From the NCBI GenBank assembly GCA_016207825.1, contig JACQZI010000026.1, forward strand, positions 1 to 41,557: a stretch of DNA of 41,557 bases, read 5' to 3'. This DNA is from Planctomycetota bacterium. GTDB taxonomy: Bacteria; Planctomycetota; MHYJ01; JACQXL01; JACQZI01. How positions within the stretch are numbered: the stretch's first letter is position 1; each line of letters starts with the position of its first letter. Below the pieces are notes generated by a model. The model worked only from the letters and a program-made list of their open reading frames with translations, was not told the DNA's origin and ran no database searches. This document shows, piece after piece, positions 19,129 through 28,365 of the stretch. The position numbers were made by a program, and so were the translations under genes.

Positions 19129-19368
19129 ATGCTTAAAGTGGTGCTGGCAAAACCAGATGAAATCCTCTACGAAGGGTTGGCGGAATCGGTCTTTCTGCCC
19201 GGCGAATACGGCGAGTTTGAGATATTAACTTTCCACGCGCCGGTTATGAGCGTCTTGAAAAAAGGTTTGGTCAGGATTGATGACCGTATTTTTAGTATCA
19301 GTGATGGAATAGCCAAATTCGATGAAAATAATGAATTGGTGATTCTTGCCGGTTCGGGGACGGCATAA
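19129..19368 (+). CDS. atpC: F-type ATPase epsilon subunit, short form
   Basis: The 79-aa protein corresponds to only the N-terminal beta-sandwich of F1 epsilon: MLKVVLAKPDEILYEG, FLPGEYGEFEILTFHAPVMS and a final LVILAGSGTA. The C-terminal helical hairpin that inhibits ATP hydrolysis is absent. Usual length is 130-140 aa, though short forms without the hairpin exist in some other phyla. No frameshift explains it, since only 26 bp separate the stop from the next gene and they hold no continuation. AAAGGA precedes the ATG. It is the first gene of the operon, which is unusual because epsilon normally follows beta. Confidence 0.88.
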   Translation: MLKVVLAKPDEILYEGLAESVFLPGEYGEFEILTFHAPVMSVLKKGLVRIDDRIFSISDGIAKFDENNELVILAGSGTA

Positions 19369-19394
19369 TTAAGGGATAAGGAGAATGGTTTAAT

Positions 19395-19631
19395 ATGAGT
19401 TTTGAACAGGCAATTTTGGCGGTTTTAATATTGCTTTCCGTTACCATCGGGCCGTCTTTTATCATCGGTGTGGTTGGTTATGCGAGTATCCAGGCTTTAG
19501 GCCGTAATCCTTCCGCCGCGCCGAAAATCCAGCTTGCCATGATTGTTTCCTTTATCTTTGCCGAAGCAATCGCGATTATTGCTTTGCTTGTTGCTTTTAA
19601 CTTGTTCCTGCCGTCGCCGCCGGCGAAGTAA
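19395..19631 (+). CDS. atpE: F-type ATPase subunit c
   Basis: The 78-aa two-helix proteolipid forms the rotor ring in the membrane. Helix 1 runs about 7-30, the polar loop is GRNPSAAPKIQ (an RNP variant of the usual RQP), and helix 2 carries the ion-binding Glu in FIFAEAIAIIALL. By alignment with the Ilyobacter Na+ ring, the helix-1 Gln and the Ser after the Glu are replaced by Ile and Ala. The ring is therefore predicted to bind protons rather than Na+. The GxGxGxG packing motif is mostly lost. A ribosome site AAGGAGAATGG lies 9-17 bp upstream. The next gene is separated by 93 bp with a palindrome. Confidence 0.9.
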   Translation: MSFEQAILAVLILLSVTIGPSFIIGVVGYASIQALGRNPSAAPKIQLAMIVSFIFAEAIAIIALLVAFNLFLPSPPAK

Positions 19632-19687
19632 CGCTTTGGTATTATTCAATATGGGGCAGGGGAAAAAGTTAGTTTTTTGAGCAGGAG

Positions 19688-19717
19688 TCCGCCAAAGGCG
19701 GATCCTCCTATGGAGGA
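19688..19717 (+). promoter_or_regulatory. Two hairpins before atpF, the second sequestering its ribosome binding site
   Basis: TCCGCC-AAA-GGCGGA (19688-19702) is followed at once by TCCTCC-TAT-GGAGGA (19703-19717). GGAGGA (19712-19717), 7 bases before the atpF ATG, is the Shine-Dalgarno and is fully paired with TCCTCC in the second hairpin. This should lower translation of atpF relative to atpE, consistent with the needed excess of c over b subunits. Confidence 0.65.
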
Positions 19718-19724
19718 ATAAAAA

Positions 19725-20474
19725 ATGCCGACAGAAATGATTGTTGCCGTGGTCATTTTAAACGTGTTTATCTTTGCCGGCTTGATTTTCGTGATGAGGC
19801 GGATTATGGGAGGCCATGCCGAAAGAGCCGTCCAGAGGCTGCAAAAGCTTAATGAAGAAAACCTCAGGCGCGAGCTTGAATTGAAGCGCAAGCTGGACGA
19901 AGCGGAAAAAACTTATAAGCAGCGCGTAAGCGATGCAGAAAAGACCGCCGAAAAAATAAGGGAAACCGCCCAGAAAGAAGCCATGGAAATGAAGGAAAGG
20001 ATTACCAGCCGGGCGAATGATGAGCGCAATGAAATCATCGCGGATGGACGGGATGAAATCAAGGAAATCAAGGCGCAGGCGCTTAAGGAAACGGAAATTT
20101 CCGCCCTGGATAAAATGGGGGATGCTTTCAGGCTGACGCTTTCCCAGGAGTTGAATAAATCTCTCCATGATTATTTCCTGAATAAAATACTGGGGGAGCT
20201 CGCCTCCATAAAATTATCTCCGGATTTATTGGGCAAAGAGGTACATGTTACTTCTCCGTATCCGTTGGATGCCGAGCAGAAAAGAAAACTTCAGCAGGAG
20301 TTGGAGACCAAGATAAAACGCAAGACGGATTTTAAGGAAGAGATTGACCCAAAATATATGGCAGGGCTTTATATCAGAATCGGCGATGTCGTAATTGACG
20401 GCACGCTTTATAATAAAATCAGGCAAACAGTGGATTCATTAAAAGGCCCCGCTCCACTGCGTTTTCCGCCATAG
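19725..20474 (+). CDS. atpF: F-type ATPase b-delta fusion subunit (peripheral stalk)
   Basis: The 249-aa protein has an N-terminal transmembrane helix (about 5-25, IVAVVILNVFIFAGLIFVM), then a long charged coiled coil (about 30-150, b-subunit dimer stalk). The C-terminal domain (about 165-240) reads VHVTSPYPLDAEQKRKLQQ, then YIRIGDVVIDGTLYNKI. That last part matches the C-terminal domain of the delta subunit (OSCP), so b and delta functions are joined in one chain. A separate atpH is absent. Fusion of this kind is known from N-ATPases and some other alternative F-ATPases. The last codons (PAPLRFPP) are encoded by a palindrome and look added. The ribosome site is within a hairpin. Confidence 0.87.
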   Translation: MPTEMIVAVVILNVFIFAGLIFVMRRIMGGHAERAVQRLQKLNEENLRRELELKRKLDEAEKTYKQRVSDAEKTAEKIRETAQKEAMEMKERITSRANDERNEIIADGRDEIKEIKAQALKETEISALDKMGDAFRLTLSQELNKSLHDYFLNKILGELASIKLSPDLLGKEVHVTSPYPLDAEQKRKLQQELETKIKRKTDFKEEIDPKYMAGLYIRIGDVVIDGTLYNKIRQTVDSLKGPAPLRFPP

Positions 20475-20494
20475 GCGGAAATAATCGGGGCCTT
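20443..20494 (+). repeat. Compound hairpin spanning the atpF stop codon
   Basis: Outer arms AAGGCCCCG (20443-20451) and CGGGGCCTT (20486-20494) are perfect 9-bp complements. Inside them, TTTCCGCC (20463-20470) and GGCGGAAA (20474-20481) pair around ATA. The core CCGCC-AtA-GGCGG resembles the palindrome before atpF at 19688, so both may be copies of one small repeat family. It could act in mRNA processing or partial termination between atpF and atpA. Confidence 0.65.
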
Positions 20495-20584
20495 CGGCAG
20501 TATGGGGGCAGGGAGTCCCAGAATAGGGTGGTGTTACGGCACAATCTAGGAGTGACCGCTGAGGGCCGGTATAAATTTATTAAT

Positions 20585-22084
20585 ATGGAAACAAGTCAAA
20601 ACGCGCTAAGGCATAATGGCCTTATAGAGATTAAGGAAACCGGGATAGTTAAAGATATCCGGCAGGGCATTGCCCGTATTGAAGGGTTTCCGTCATGCAT
20701 CTTCGGCCAGATAGTCCGTTTTAGCGGCGGCGCAAAGGGTATTGTTATTGGCTTTAATGAAAAGGACGTTATGGTTCTGGTTCTAGGCGATGGAACTTCG
20801 GTCCGTTCAGGTGAGGAAATCTCAAGCCAGGTGGAGCCCTTCAGGGTGCCGGTCGGGACAAACTTTGTCGGCCGCGTGGTAAACGCCCTGGCCGAGCCCA
20901 TAGACCGCAGAGGCTCGATAGAATCTTCCGATTATTATCCCTTATTCCGCGAGGCAGTCGGTGTCATTGACAGGATGCCTATCGAAGAAGGATTGGAAAC
21001 AGGGATTAAAATAATAGATACTTGTTTGCCTATCGGCCGAGGTCAAAGGGAATTAATTATCGGTGACCGCATGTCCGGTAAAACCACCATTTCACTGGAT
21101 ACGATTCTTAACCAGAAAGGCAAAGACGTCACTTGCATATATTGCTGTATTGGCCGCAGCCACAGCTCGCTTTTAAAGATTATACAATTGTTGCAGGAAC
21201 ACAAAGCCATGGATTATACGATTGTCGTGGCGGCGACCGGCGCTGATTCGGCCAATGCGCAATATCTCGCCCCGTATACGGCCGCGGCGCTGGGCGAATA
21301 TTTCATGTTCAATGGTAAACACGTTTTTGTTACCTTTGACGACTTAACACGCCACGCCTGGGCATGGCGCCAGGTGGCGCTTTTGATGGACCGCTCTCCC
21401 GGGCGCGAGGCGTATCCCGGAGATATTTTCTATACGCATTCGTCGCTTTTGGAAAGGGCCGGTAAATTAAATAAAGCCATGGGTGAAGGCTCGATGACTT
21501 TTTTCCCCATTGTTGAAACCCTCCAGGGAGATTTTTCCGGATATATCCAGACCAATCTTATTTCCATAACCGACGGGCAGGTTTACCTTTCCACACAGCT
21601 TTTCTTTGAAGGGTTCAAGCCGGCTATAGACTTGGGGCTATCGGTTTCCCGTATCGGCAGCAAGGCCCAGTGCCCGGCAATAAGGGACGTCAGCAAGATG
21701 TTGCGCCTGGAATATGTGCAATACCGCGATCTCCTTAAAATGACGCGTTTGCGGACCCGTTATTCGCCCGAAGTGGAAGCCAAACTAAAACGGGGCCAGA
21801 TATTGACAACGCTTTTAACCCAGGATAAATCAAAGCCGTTATCGGTCGTGGAGGAAATTATCCTGTTTTATGCTTACAAAATACACATGTTGGATTTGTT
21901 ATCACCTGAGGACATACAGCTTTTTAAAACCAATGCCTTGCAGGTGATTAAAGATAATTATCCTTATCTTGTGGCGACTCTTGAGAAAGACAAGAAATTG
22001 AACCCTGAAATTACGACACAGCTGGACAAGGCATTGATGGAATTAATGAAGCGCCTAAAAGCCAAAAAAGAGCAGGCGGTCTAA
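20585..22084 (+). CDS. atpA: F-type ATPase alpha subunit
   Basis: Alpha is the non-catalytic nucleotide-binding subunit of F1. From ATG 20585 (METSQNALRHNGLIEIKETG) it has 499 aa, the normal length. It contains a P-loop GDRMSGKTTISLDT near residue 160 (usual GDRQTGKT), TFDDLTRHAWAWRQ, SPGREAYPGDIFYTHSSLLERA, and SVSRIGSKAQ with the arginine finger retained. Substitutions such as GRSHSS for the usual GQKAS mark it as a divergent, alternative-type alpha. GTG codons at 20528 and 20552 are in frame, but the extra residues fit no homologue; the start is uncertain because no good ribosome site precedes 20585. Confidence 0.93.
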   Translation: METSQNALRHNGLIEIKETGIVKDIRQGIARIEGFPSCIFGQIVRFSGGAKGIVIGFNEKDVMVLVLGDGTSVRSGEEISSQVEPFRVPVGTNFVGRVVNALAEPIDRRGSIESSDYYPLFREAVGVIDRMPIEEGLETGIKIIDTCLPIGRGQRELIIGDRMSGKTTISLDTILNQKGKDVTCIYCCIGRSHSSLLKIIQLLQEHKAMDYTIVVAATGADSANAQYLAPYTAAALGEYFMFNGKHVFVTFDDLTRHAWAWRQVALLMDRSPGREAYPGDIFYTHSSLLERAGKLNKAMGEGSMTFFPIVETLQGDFSGYIQTNLISITDGQVYLSTQLFFEGFKPAIDLGLSVSRIGSKAQCPAIRDVSKMLRLEYVQYRDLLKMTRLRTRYSPEVEAKLKRGQILTTLLTQDKSKPLSVVEEIILFYAYKIHMLDLLSPEDIQLFKTNALQVIKDNYPYLVATLEKDKKLNPEITTQLDKALMELMKRLKAKKEQAV

Positions 22085-22093
22085 TAAATAATT

Positions 22094-23035
22094 ATGCGTT
22101 CCATTATAGAGCTGAAAAAAGACATATTGTTTAACCGCGAAATGGGCGAGTTGATTGACATTTTAAAGAAAACCGCCGTTTCGCAGTTCCAATCTTTGTT
22201 TAGCAGGAAAAAAACATTGACTATTCCGGAACGCTATTTGCATCTTATGGAAAGCATGTTTGATATGATTAATTTCACCCGGATACACCACCCGGCCTTG
22301 GTAAACCCCGTTGAAAACGTCATGTCCATTCTCATTACTTCAGACATGGGATTTCTGGGCGGGGTCAATTCGGCGATTATTGATGATGCCATGAGGAATA
22401 TTAAGCGAAATGATAAAGTTGTTTTCTTTGTCATGGGCGAAAAAGGCAGGGATTACCTATTAGATTCAGGCAAGGATTACGATTTTCTGCCGGCCATCAG
22501 CGACGAGGTAAAATTAAGCGAGGCGGAAACGGTCGGGCAATATATCTTTTCCACCTGCATCAGGAATAAAATCGGCCGTGTGATTATTACTTACCCTAAG
22601 TTTTTCTCTTTCGGCCATCAGGAGATAGAAACCCTGCAATTATTGCCGCGCCAGAAACCGGAGCCGGTTAATGAATCTCCGGACGCTAAAACAAGTGGAG
22701 AGGAGCAGAAAGATAAAACTGCTTCGCCCGAACCTAAACAAATGGCTGCTGATTTTTACAATAGGATTATTTATGAGCCGTTTATCGACCGGACGGCGGA
22801 TTATCTTTTAAGGAAGTGGCTGGTCCACCGTCTTTATGATATATTCTGGCACAGTAAGCTTTCCGAGTTTGCCGCCCGGGCAAACCATCTGGAAGGAAGT
22901 ATTAAAGAGCTTGAAGATATCAAAAAGGCTTTGTCCTTCCAGTATTTTCGTAATAAGCGTGAAATAACAGACCGGACTTTGCGCGATATATTCGGCGGAA
23001 AGATTTCGGTCAACCGGGCAAAGACAAATAACTGA
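22094..23035 (+). CDS. atpG: F-type ATPase gamma subunit, divergent
   Basis: The 313-aa protein sits between alpha and beta, exactly where gamma belongs. It shows the gamma architecture: an N-terminal helix (MRSIIELKKDILFNREMGEL), a Rossmann-like middle with ILITSDMGFLGGVNSAII, and a C-terminal helix ending KREITDRTLRDIFGGKISVN. The canonical C-terminal E.xARxxAMxxAxxNA is relaxed to SEFAARANHLEGSIKEL. A charged, low-complexity insertion lies at about residues 195-230 (EPVNESPDAKTSGEEQKDKT), in or after the Rossmann part. It probably rotates within the alpha-beta ring of this alternative ATPase. The gene begins 9 bp after atpA. Confidence 0.82.
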   Translation: MRSIIELKKDILFNREMGELIDILKKTAVSQFQSLFSRKKTLTIPERYLHLMESMFDMINFTRIHHPALVNPVENVMSILITSDMGFLGGVNSAIIDDAMRNIKRNDKVVFFVMGEKGRDYLLDSGKDYDFLPAISDEVKLSEAETVGQYIFSTCIRNKIGRVIITYPKFFSFGHQEIETLQLLPRQKPEPVNESPDAKTSGEEQKDKTASPEPKQMAADFYNRIIYEPFIDRTADYLLRKWLVHRLYDIFWHSKLSEFAARANHLEGSIKELEDIKKALSFQYFRNKREITDRTLRDIFGGKISVNRAKTNN

Positions 23036-23044
23036 AAAAGATAA

Positions 23045-25482
<2,438 letters not shown>

Positions 25483-25533
25483 AATGGAATTAATTTATAT
25501 TATCTATTTCTCTGCTGGTCAAGGAAATTCGTT

Positions 25534-25751
25534 GCCACCAAGGCACGAAGGCACTAAGTACGGCAAATCATAATTAGGTGCCCGAAATCAGAGTGTAGCG
25601 TCCCGATGGATATCGGGGCATCTGTGTCCCGACGTAACGTCGGGGCGCTGCTTTGTAAGGACATGCATAGATCTTTTTGGATACTTATTTATGATTTGCT
25701 GTGCTAAGAAGATAAAGAAGAAAATTAAATTTCTCTTTGTGTCTTGGTGGC
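25534..25751. mobile_element. Foldback (MITE-like) repeat element, no coding capacity
   Basis: The 344-bp pheS-lipoprotein intergenic region is mostly one foldback element. Outer arms GCCACCAAGGCAC (25534-25546) and GTGTCTTGGTGGC (25739-25751) are inverted and match at 12 of 13. Inner arms GCAAATCATAA (25563-25573) and TTATGATTTGC (25689-25699) are a perfect 11-bp inverted pair. The centre holds two further palindromes, CCCGAT-GGAT-ATCGGG (about 25602-25617) and CCCGACGT-A-ACGTCGGG (25628-25644). The latter continues into a 20-bp string found again inside bioF. There is no transposase; it may be moved in trans or be a decayed remnant. Confidence 0.65.
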
Positions 25752-25826
25752 TAAGGGAAAAAGATTGACAAACCCACTTCATAAGGATATTATGTAGTAA
25801 TCAATAACGATTAAGGAGGATGTTTT

Positions 25827-26681
25827 ATGAAGCGTTTATGCACGATACTGTTTGTGGGAATGATTGCCTTATTCTTGACTGGTTGCGTGGTTTATTCCCA
25901 TCCGGCTCACTACCCGACAACCACTCACTTCGTTTACACGGATATGGAATGGGTCGTCTGGAATTATTACGATTGGGATTACGATACGGTCGTCAGAATC
26001 CATTCATACAACTATTCACCGGAGTATGTCAACCTGATTCTTTTCCTGGCGTATCACAGCCACGTCGACCCGGTGCTTATCATAGGTTGGCACAGGGAAG
26101 GCGTTTCCTGGGTGGAAATCACCACGCGCCGCCTGAGGCTTGACCCGGTGATTTTCTTCGCACATATTCCTCCTGATACAAAACTCGGGTCGCCTTACGG
26201 GAAGGCATACGGCCATTACTGGAAGAATCCGCGCGCCATTGTTCTGACCGAACACGATATGATAAACCTGGTGCACCTCAAGGTAACCTGCGAGGCGTTC
26301 CACATACAACCCGTAGATGTCATCAGGCATCACGAACGTGGTGACGATTTCAATAGAATAGTCCGGCGGGAGATTGATTCGGACAGGAAAATAAAATCAG
26401 TCAAGGGGCATGAATGGGATAAACATTCTTACGAACAGGATAAAGAAAAGCACGGCAATAATCGCCCCGGAAAAGACAAGCCGGGCAGGGAAAATAAGCC
26501 TGACAAGGACAAACCGCATCAAGGCAAATCGGATAAGGTTGAGCCGGGCAAAGACAAGCCTACCAAGAATGATTCCGGCAGTCCCGACAACGGTCGGGAT
26601 AAACCCGGTAAGGACAAGCCAGGTAAGGATAAACCGGATAAGGACGATAAAGACCACGGCAAAGGTAAGGATAAGAAATAA
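25827..26681 (+). CDS. Lipoprotein with Lys/Asp/Pro-rich repetitive tail
   Basis: The 284-aa precursor starts MKRLCTILFVGMIALFLTGC, a lipoprotein signal with lipobox LTGC, so Cys20 would be lipidated and the protein exported. The folded part (about 21-185) is rich in Tyr, Trp and His (MEWVVWNYYDWDYDTVVRIH) with no family I recognise. From about residue 190 to the end it is a highly charged tail of repeated GKDKP and PDKD units (RPGKDKPGRENKPDKDKP), probably disordered. A strong AAGGAGG precedes the ATG. It is preceded by the foldback element and followed after 5 bp by the endonuclease gene. A role at the cell surface is inference. Confidence 0.8.
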   Translation: MKRLCTILFVGMIALFLTGCVVYSHPAHYPTTTHFVYTDMEWVVWNYYDWDYDTVVRIHSYNYSPEYVNLILFLAYHSHVDPVLIIGWHREGVSWVEITTRRLRLDPVIFFAHIPPDTKLGSPYGKAYGHYWKNPRAIVLTEHDMINLVHLKVTCEAFHIQPVDVIRHHERGDDFNRIVRREIDSDRKIKSVKGHEWDKHSYEQDKEKHGNNRPGKDKPGRENKPDKDKPHQGKSDKVEPGKDKPTKNDSGSPDNGRDKPGKDKPGKDKPDKDDKDHGKGKDKK

Positions 26682-26686
26682 ATTCA

Positions 26687-27535
26687 ATGTTGTTATTCGG
26701 AACGGCAGGAGTACCCCGCTCCTCTAAAGAAGGAAATACCATTTCCGGTATCGAGCGCATCAAGGAGCTCGGTCTCGATGCCATGGAGCTCGAATTTGTC
26801 CACGGGGTAAATCTCTCATCTCAGCTTGCGGAAAAAGTCCGTGAAGCCAAAGAGCGCCTCGGTATCCGCCTGACCTGCCATGCTCCGTATTTCATTAATC
26901 TAAATTCAGACGAGAAGCCAAAATACGAAGCCAGCATCAAGCGCATTATGGATAGCGCCAGAATCGGCTTTATAGCGGGAGTGGAAAACGTTACCTTCCA
27001 CGCCGGGTTTTACCAAGGGGGCGAACCGGAAGCGGTATATCAGAAGATTAAAGGCGGATTTGAGAAAATACTGAATGGCTTGGCTAAAGAGAAAATCAAA
27101 ATCAGGCTTACTCCTGAACTTACCGGAAAGGGTAGCCAGTTCGGGTCACTTGAAGAGTTATTGAGATTGGCAAGTGAATTGGCTCGTGGTGAGCTAGCCG
27201 AATCCATTGGCGTTGGCTTATGCCTGGATATCTCCCATCTGCACGCCAGAAGCGGCGGCGCGTTTAATACCAGGGCGGAATTTGACAGCGTCTGGAAACA
27301 GATTAAAAAGTCGCTGGGCGCGAAGGGGCTGGAAGACATACGAATTCATATTTCCGGCATCAGGTATTCGGCTAAGGGCGAGTTAGAGCACCTTAACTTG
27401 AAAGATAGCGATTTTAATTATAAGGATTTTGTCGAGTCTTTGAAAGCGAATAAAATCGGCGGTATCGCCATCTGCGAAAGCCCGAACCTTGAAGGCGATG
27501 CCCTGATGCTTAAGAAACTTTATACGCAAAGGTAG
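26687..27535 (+). CDS. nfo: Endonuclease IV family protein (AP endonuclease, TIM barrel)
   Basis: The 282-aa product resembles zinc-dependent apurinic/apyrimidinic endonuclease IV, which nicks DNA 5' of abasic sites. The barrel's metal-ligand series is visible in order: TCHAPYFINL, TFHAGFYQGG, TPELTGKGSQFGSLEEL, CLDISHLHARSG, IHISGI, EHLNLKDSDFNY and ICESP. These correspond to the His, Glu and Asp zinc ligands of the family. It begins MLLFGTAGVPRS, typical of the archaeal/short Nfo branch. It lies 5 bp after the lipoprotein gene, with no clear ribosome site. A sugar isomerase-type TIM barrel is possible but less likely. Confidence 0.85.
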   Translation: MLLFGTAGVPRSSKEGNTISGIERIKELGLDAMELEFVHGVNLSSQLAEKVREAKERLGIRLTCHAPYFINLNSDEKPKYEASIKRIMDSARIGFIAGVENVTFHAGFYQGGEPEAVYQKIKGGFEKILNGLAKEKIKIRLTPELTGKGSQFGSLEELLRLASELARGELAESIGVGLCLDISHLHARSGGAFNTRAEFDSVWKQIKKSLGAKGLEDIRIHISGIRYSAKGELEHLNLKDSDFNYKDFVESLKANKIGGIAICESPNLEGDALMLKKLYTQR

Positions 27536-27738
27536 GTATGTAGGCTTATTATAGACCTCTTTTATCTCAAATCCGTTTATATTAATATTTAATCGTAGAA
27601 ATAGAACTTAAAGGAAAATGCTGGGACGGCTCTGCCTGGCGTATCTCAAGAATACATCCCCTCATGAATCCTGCTGTTAGCTTTCCCCCTAACACCAATA
27701 AATACAAGCTGTTATAAAGAGGGGGGCTACCCCTACAC

Positions 27739-27892
27739 CCTTGTATTAGTATTCCTACACTCTGCTAACCTAAGGCCTTAACCTGGCTAACCTAACTCCT
27801 ACACCTGGCTAACCTAAGGCATACACCTTGCTAACCTAACCCATTAACCTCGATAACCTAACTCCTGCACCTTGATAATCTTACCTAATACA
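27739..27892. repeat. 22-bp periodic tandem repeat array 1
   Basis: Seven successive 22-bp units fill the interval. The best five (27761-27870) share GCTAACCTAA or GATAACCTAA at the same offset and end in TACAC, TTAAC or TGCAC. Units alternate between CTAACTCCTACAC and CTAAGGC-type second halves. Read on the minus strand each unit contains GGTTAGC. There are no spacers, so it is not CRISPR. The array lies between nfo and coaB. Confidence 0.8.
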
Positions 27893-28214
27893 CCCCCTAA
27901 AAAATAAAGCTCCCTGCCTTGCCCTATTCCCTATGGGGGCTGTCTTGCAAAGGTTTGCCCGGATGATGGAGGGGGTAGCCCGGAACATTCCCCCTATGTT
28001 CGCCCTTATGGTTCAGAATGACACTTTTAATATGGCCTAAATGGGAATTTTATGAACAGGCTCTTTAGTTCCAACATCTTATATAACAAAGAGTTATCGT
28101 TTGTTTCCATGCTTGACTATGTGCCATTCTATACTATCCCCGAACTCTTAGGACGTCGCTTCGCTACGCATTAAGACACCGGAACAGTTAAACGACTGTT
28201 CAGACTTGTTAAAG

Positions 28215-28279
28215 CTTTACTTGACATTTGAAGTTTATTATTGTAAGTTTGCATTGTAATTGCAAATATACAAGTAAAG
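28215..28279 (+). promoter_or_regulatory. Promoter with nested inverted repeats upstream of coaB
   Basis: TTGACA (28221-28226) and TAAGTT (28244-28249), 17 bp apart, resemble a promoter. CTTTACTTG (28215-28223) and CAAGTAAAG (28271-28279) are perfect inverted arms. Inside them TTTGCA (28248-28253) and TGCAAA (28261-28266) form a second pair overlapping the -10. This looks like an operator or a structured leader, about 90 bp before coaB. Confidence 0.5.
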
Positions 28280-28365
28280 GGTAATATGAGTAAGGCATAA
28301 GTAAAAGCGTTCCCTTTTAGTGATTTTATAGGGATGATATAATTCATCCTGTTTGATAACAGATT

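Larger units (their letters stand above)
27536..28365. other. 830-bp non-coding region with repeat array and nested inverted repeats
   Basis: No convincing gene lies here. It holds a 22-bp array (27739-27892) flanked by GGGGGGCTACCCCTAC (27721-27736) and an oppositely oriented GGAGGGGGTAGCCC (27967-27980). It also holds a GAACAG/CTGTTC hairpin (28182-28201) and the nested inverted repeats of 28215-28279. A 40-codon frame at 28052-28174 has no coding support. No tRNA-like fold was seen. Confidence 0.6.

Noticed and set aside
19360-19394. Frameshift truncating atpC
   Set aside because: The 26 bp between its stop and atpE cannot hold the missing helical hairpin, and the beta-sandwich ends cleanly, so the short epsilon is taken as genuine.
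20528-20584. N-terminal extension of the ATPase alpha subunit from GTG 20528 or 20552
   Set aside because: The added residues do not match the family and partly arise from the spacer after the palindrome. ATG 20585 gives normal length, although its ribosome site is weak.
27739-27892. Possible CRISPR array
   Set aside because: The 22-bp units are contiguous and diverged, with no constant repeat alternating with unique spacers and no cas gene nearby. The same applies to 41172-41391.
28052-28174. 40-codon open frame in the nfo-coaB intergenic region
   Set aside because: There is no ribosome binding site, no recognisable motif, and its end consists of a repeat-like CGCTTCGCTACG string. Too weak to call a gene.
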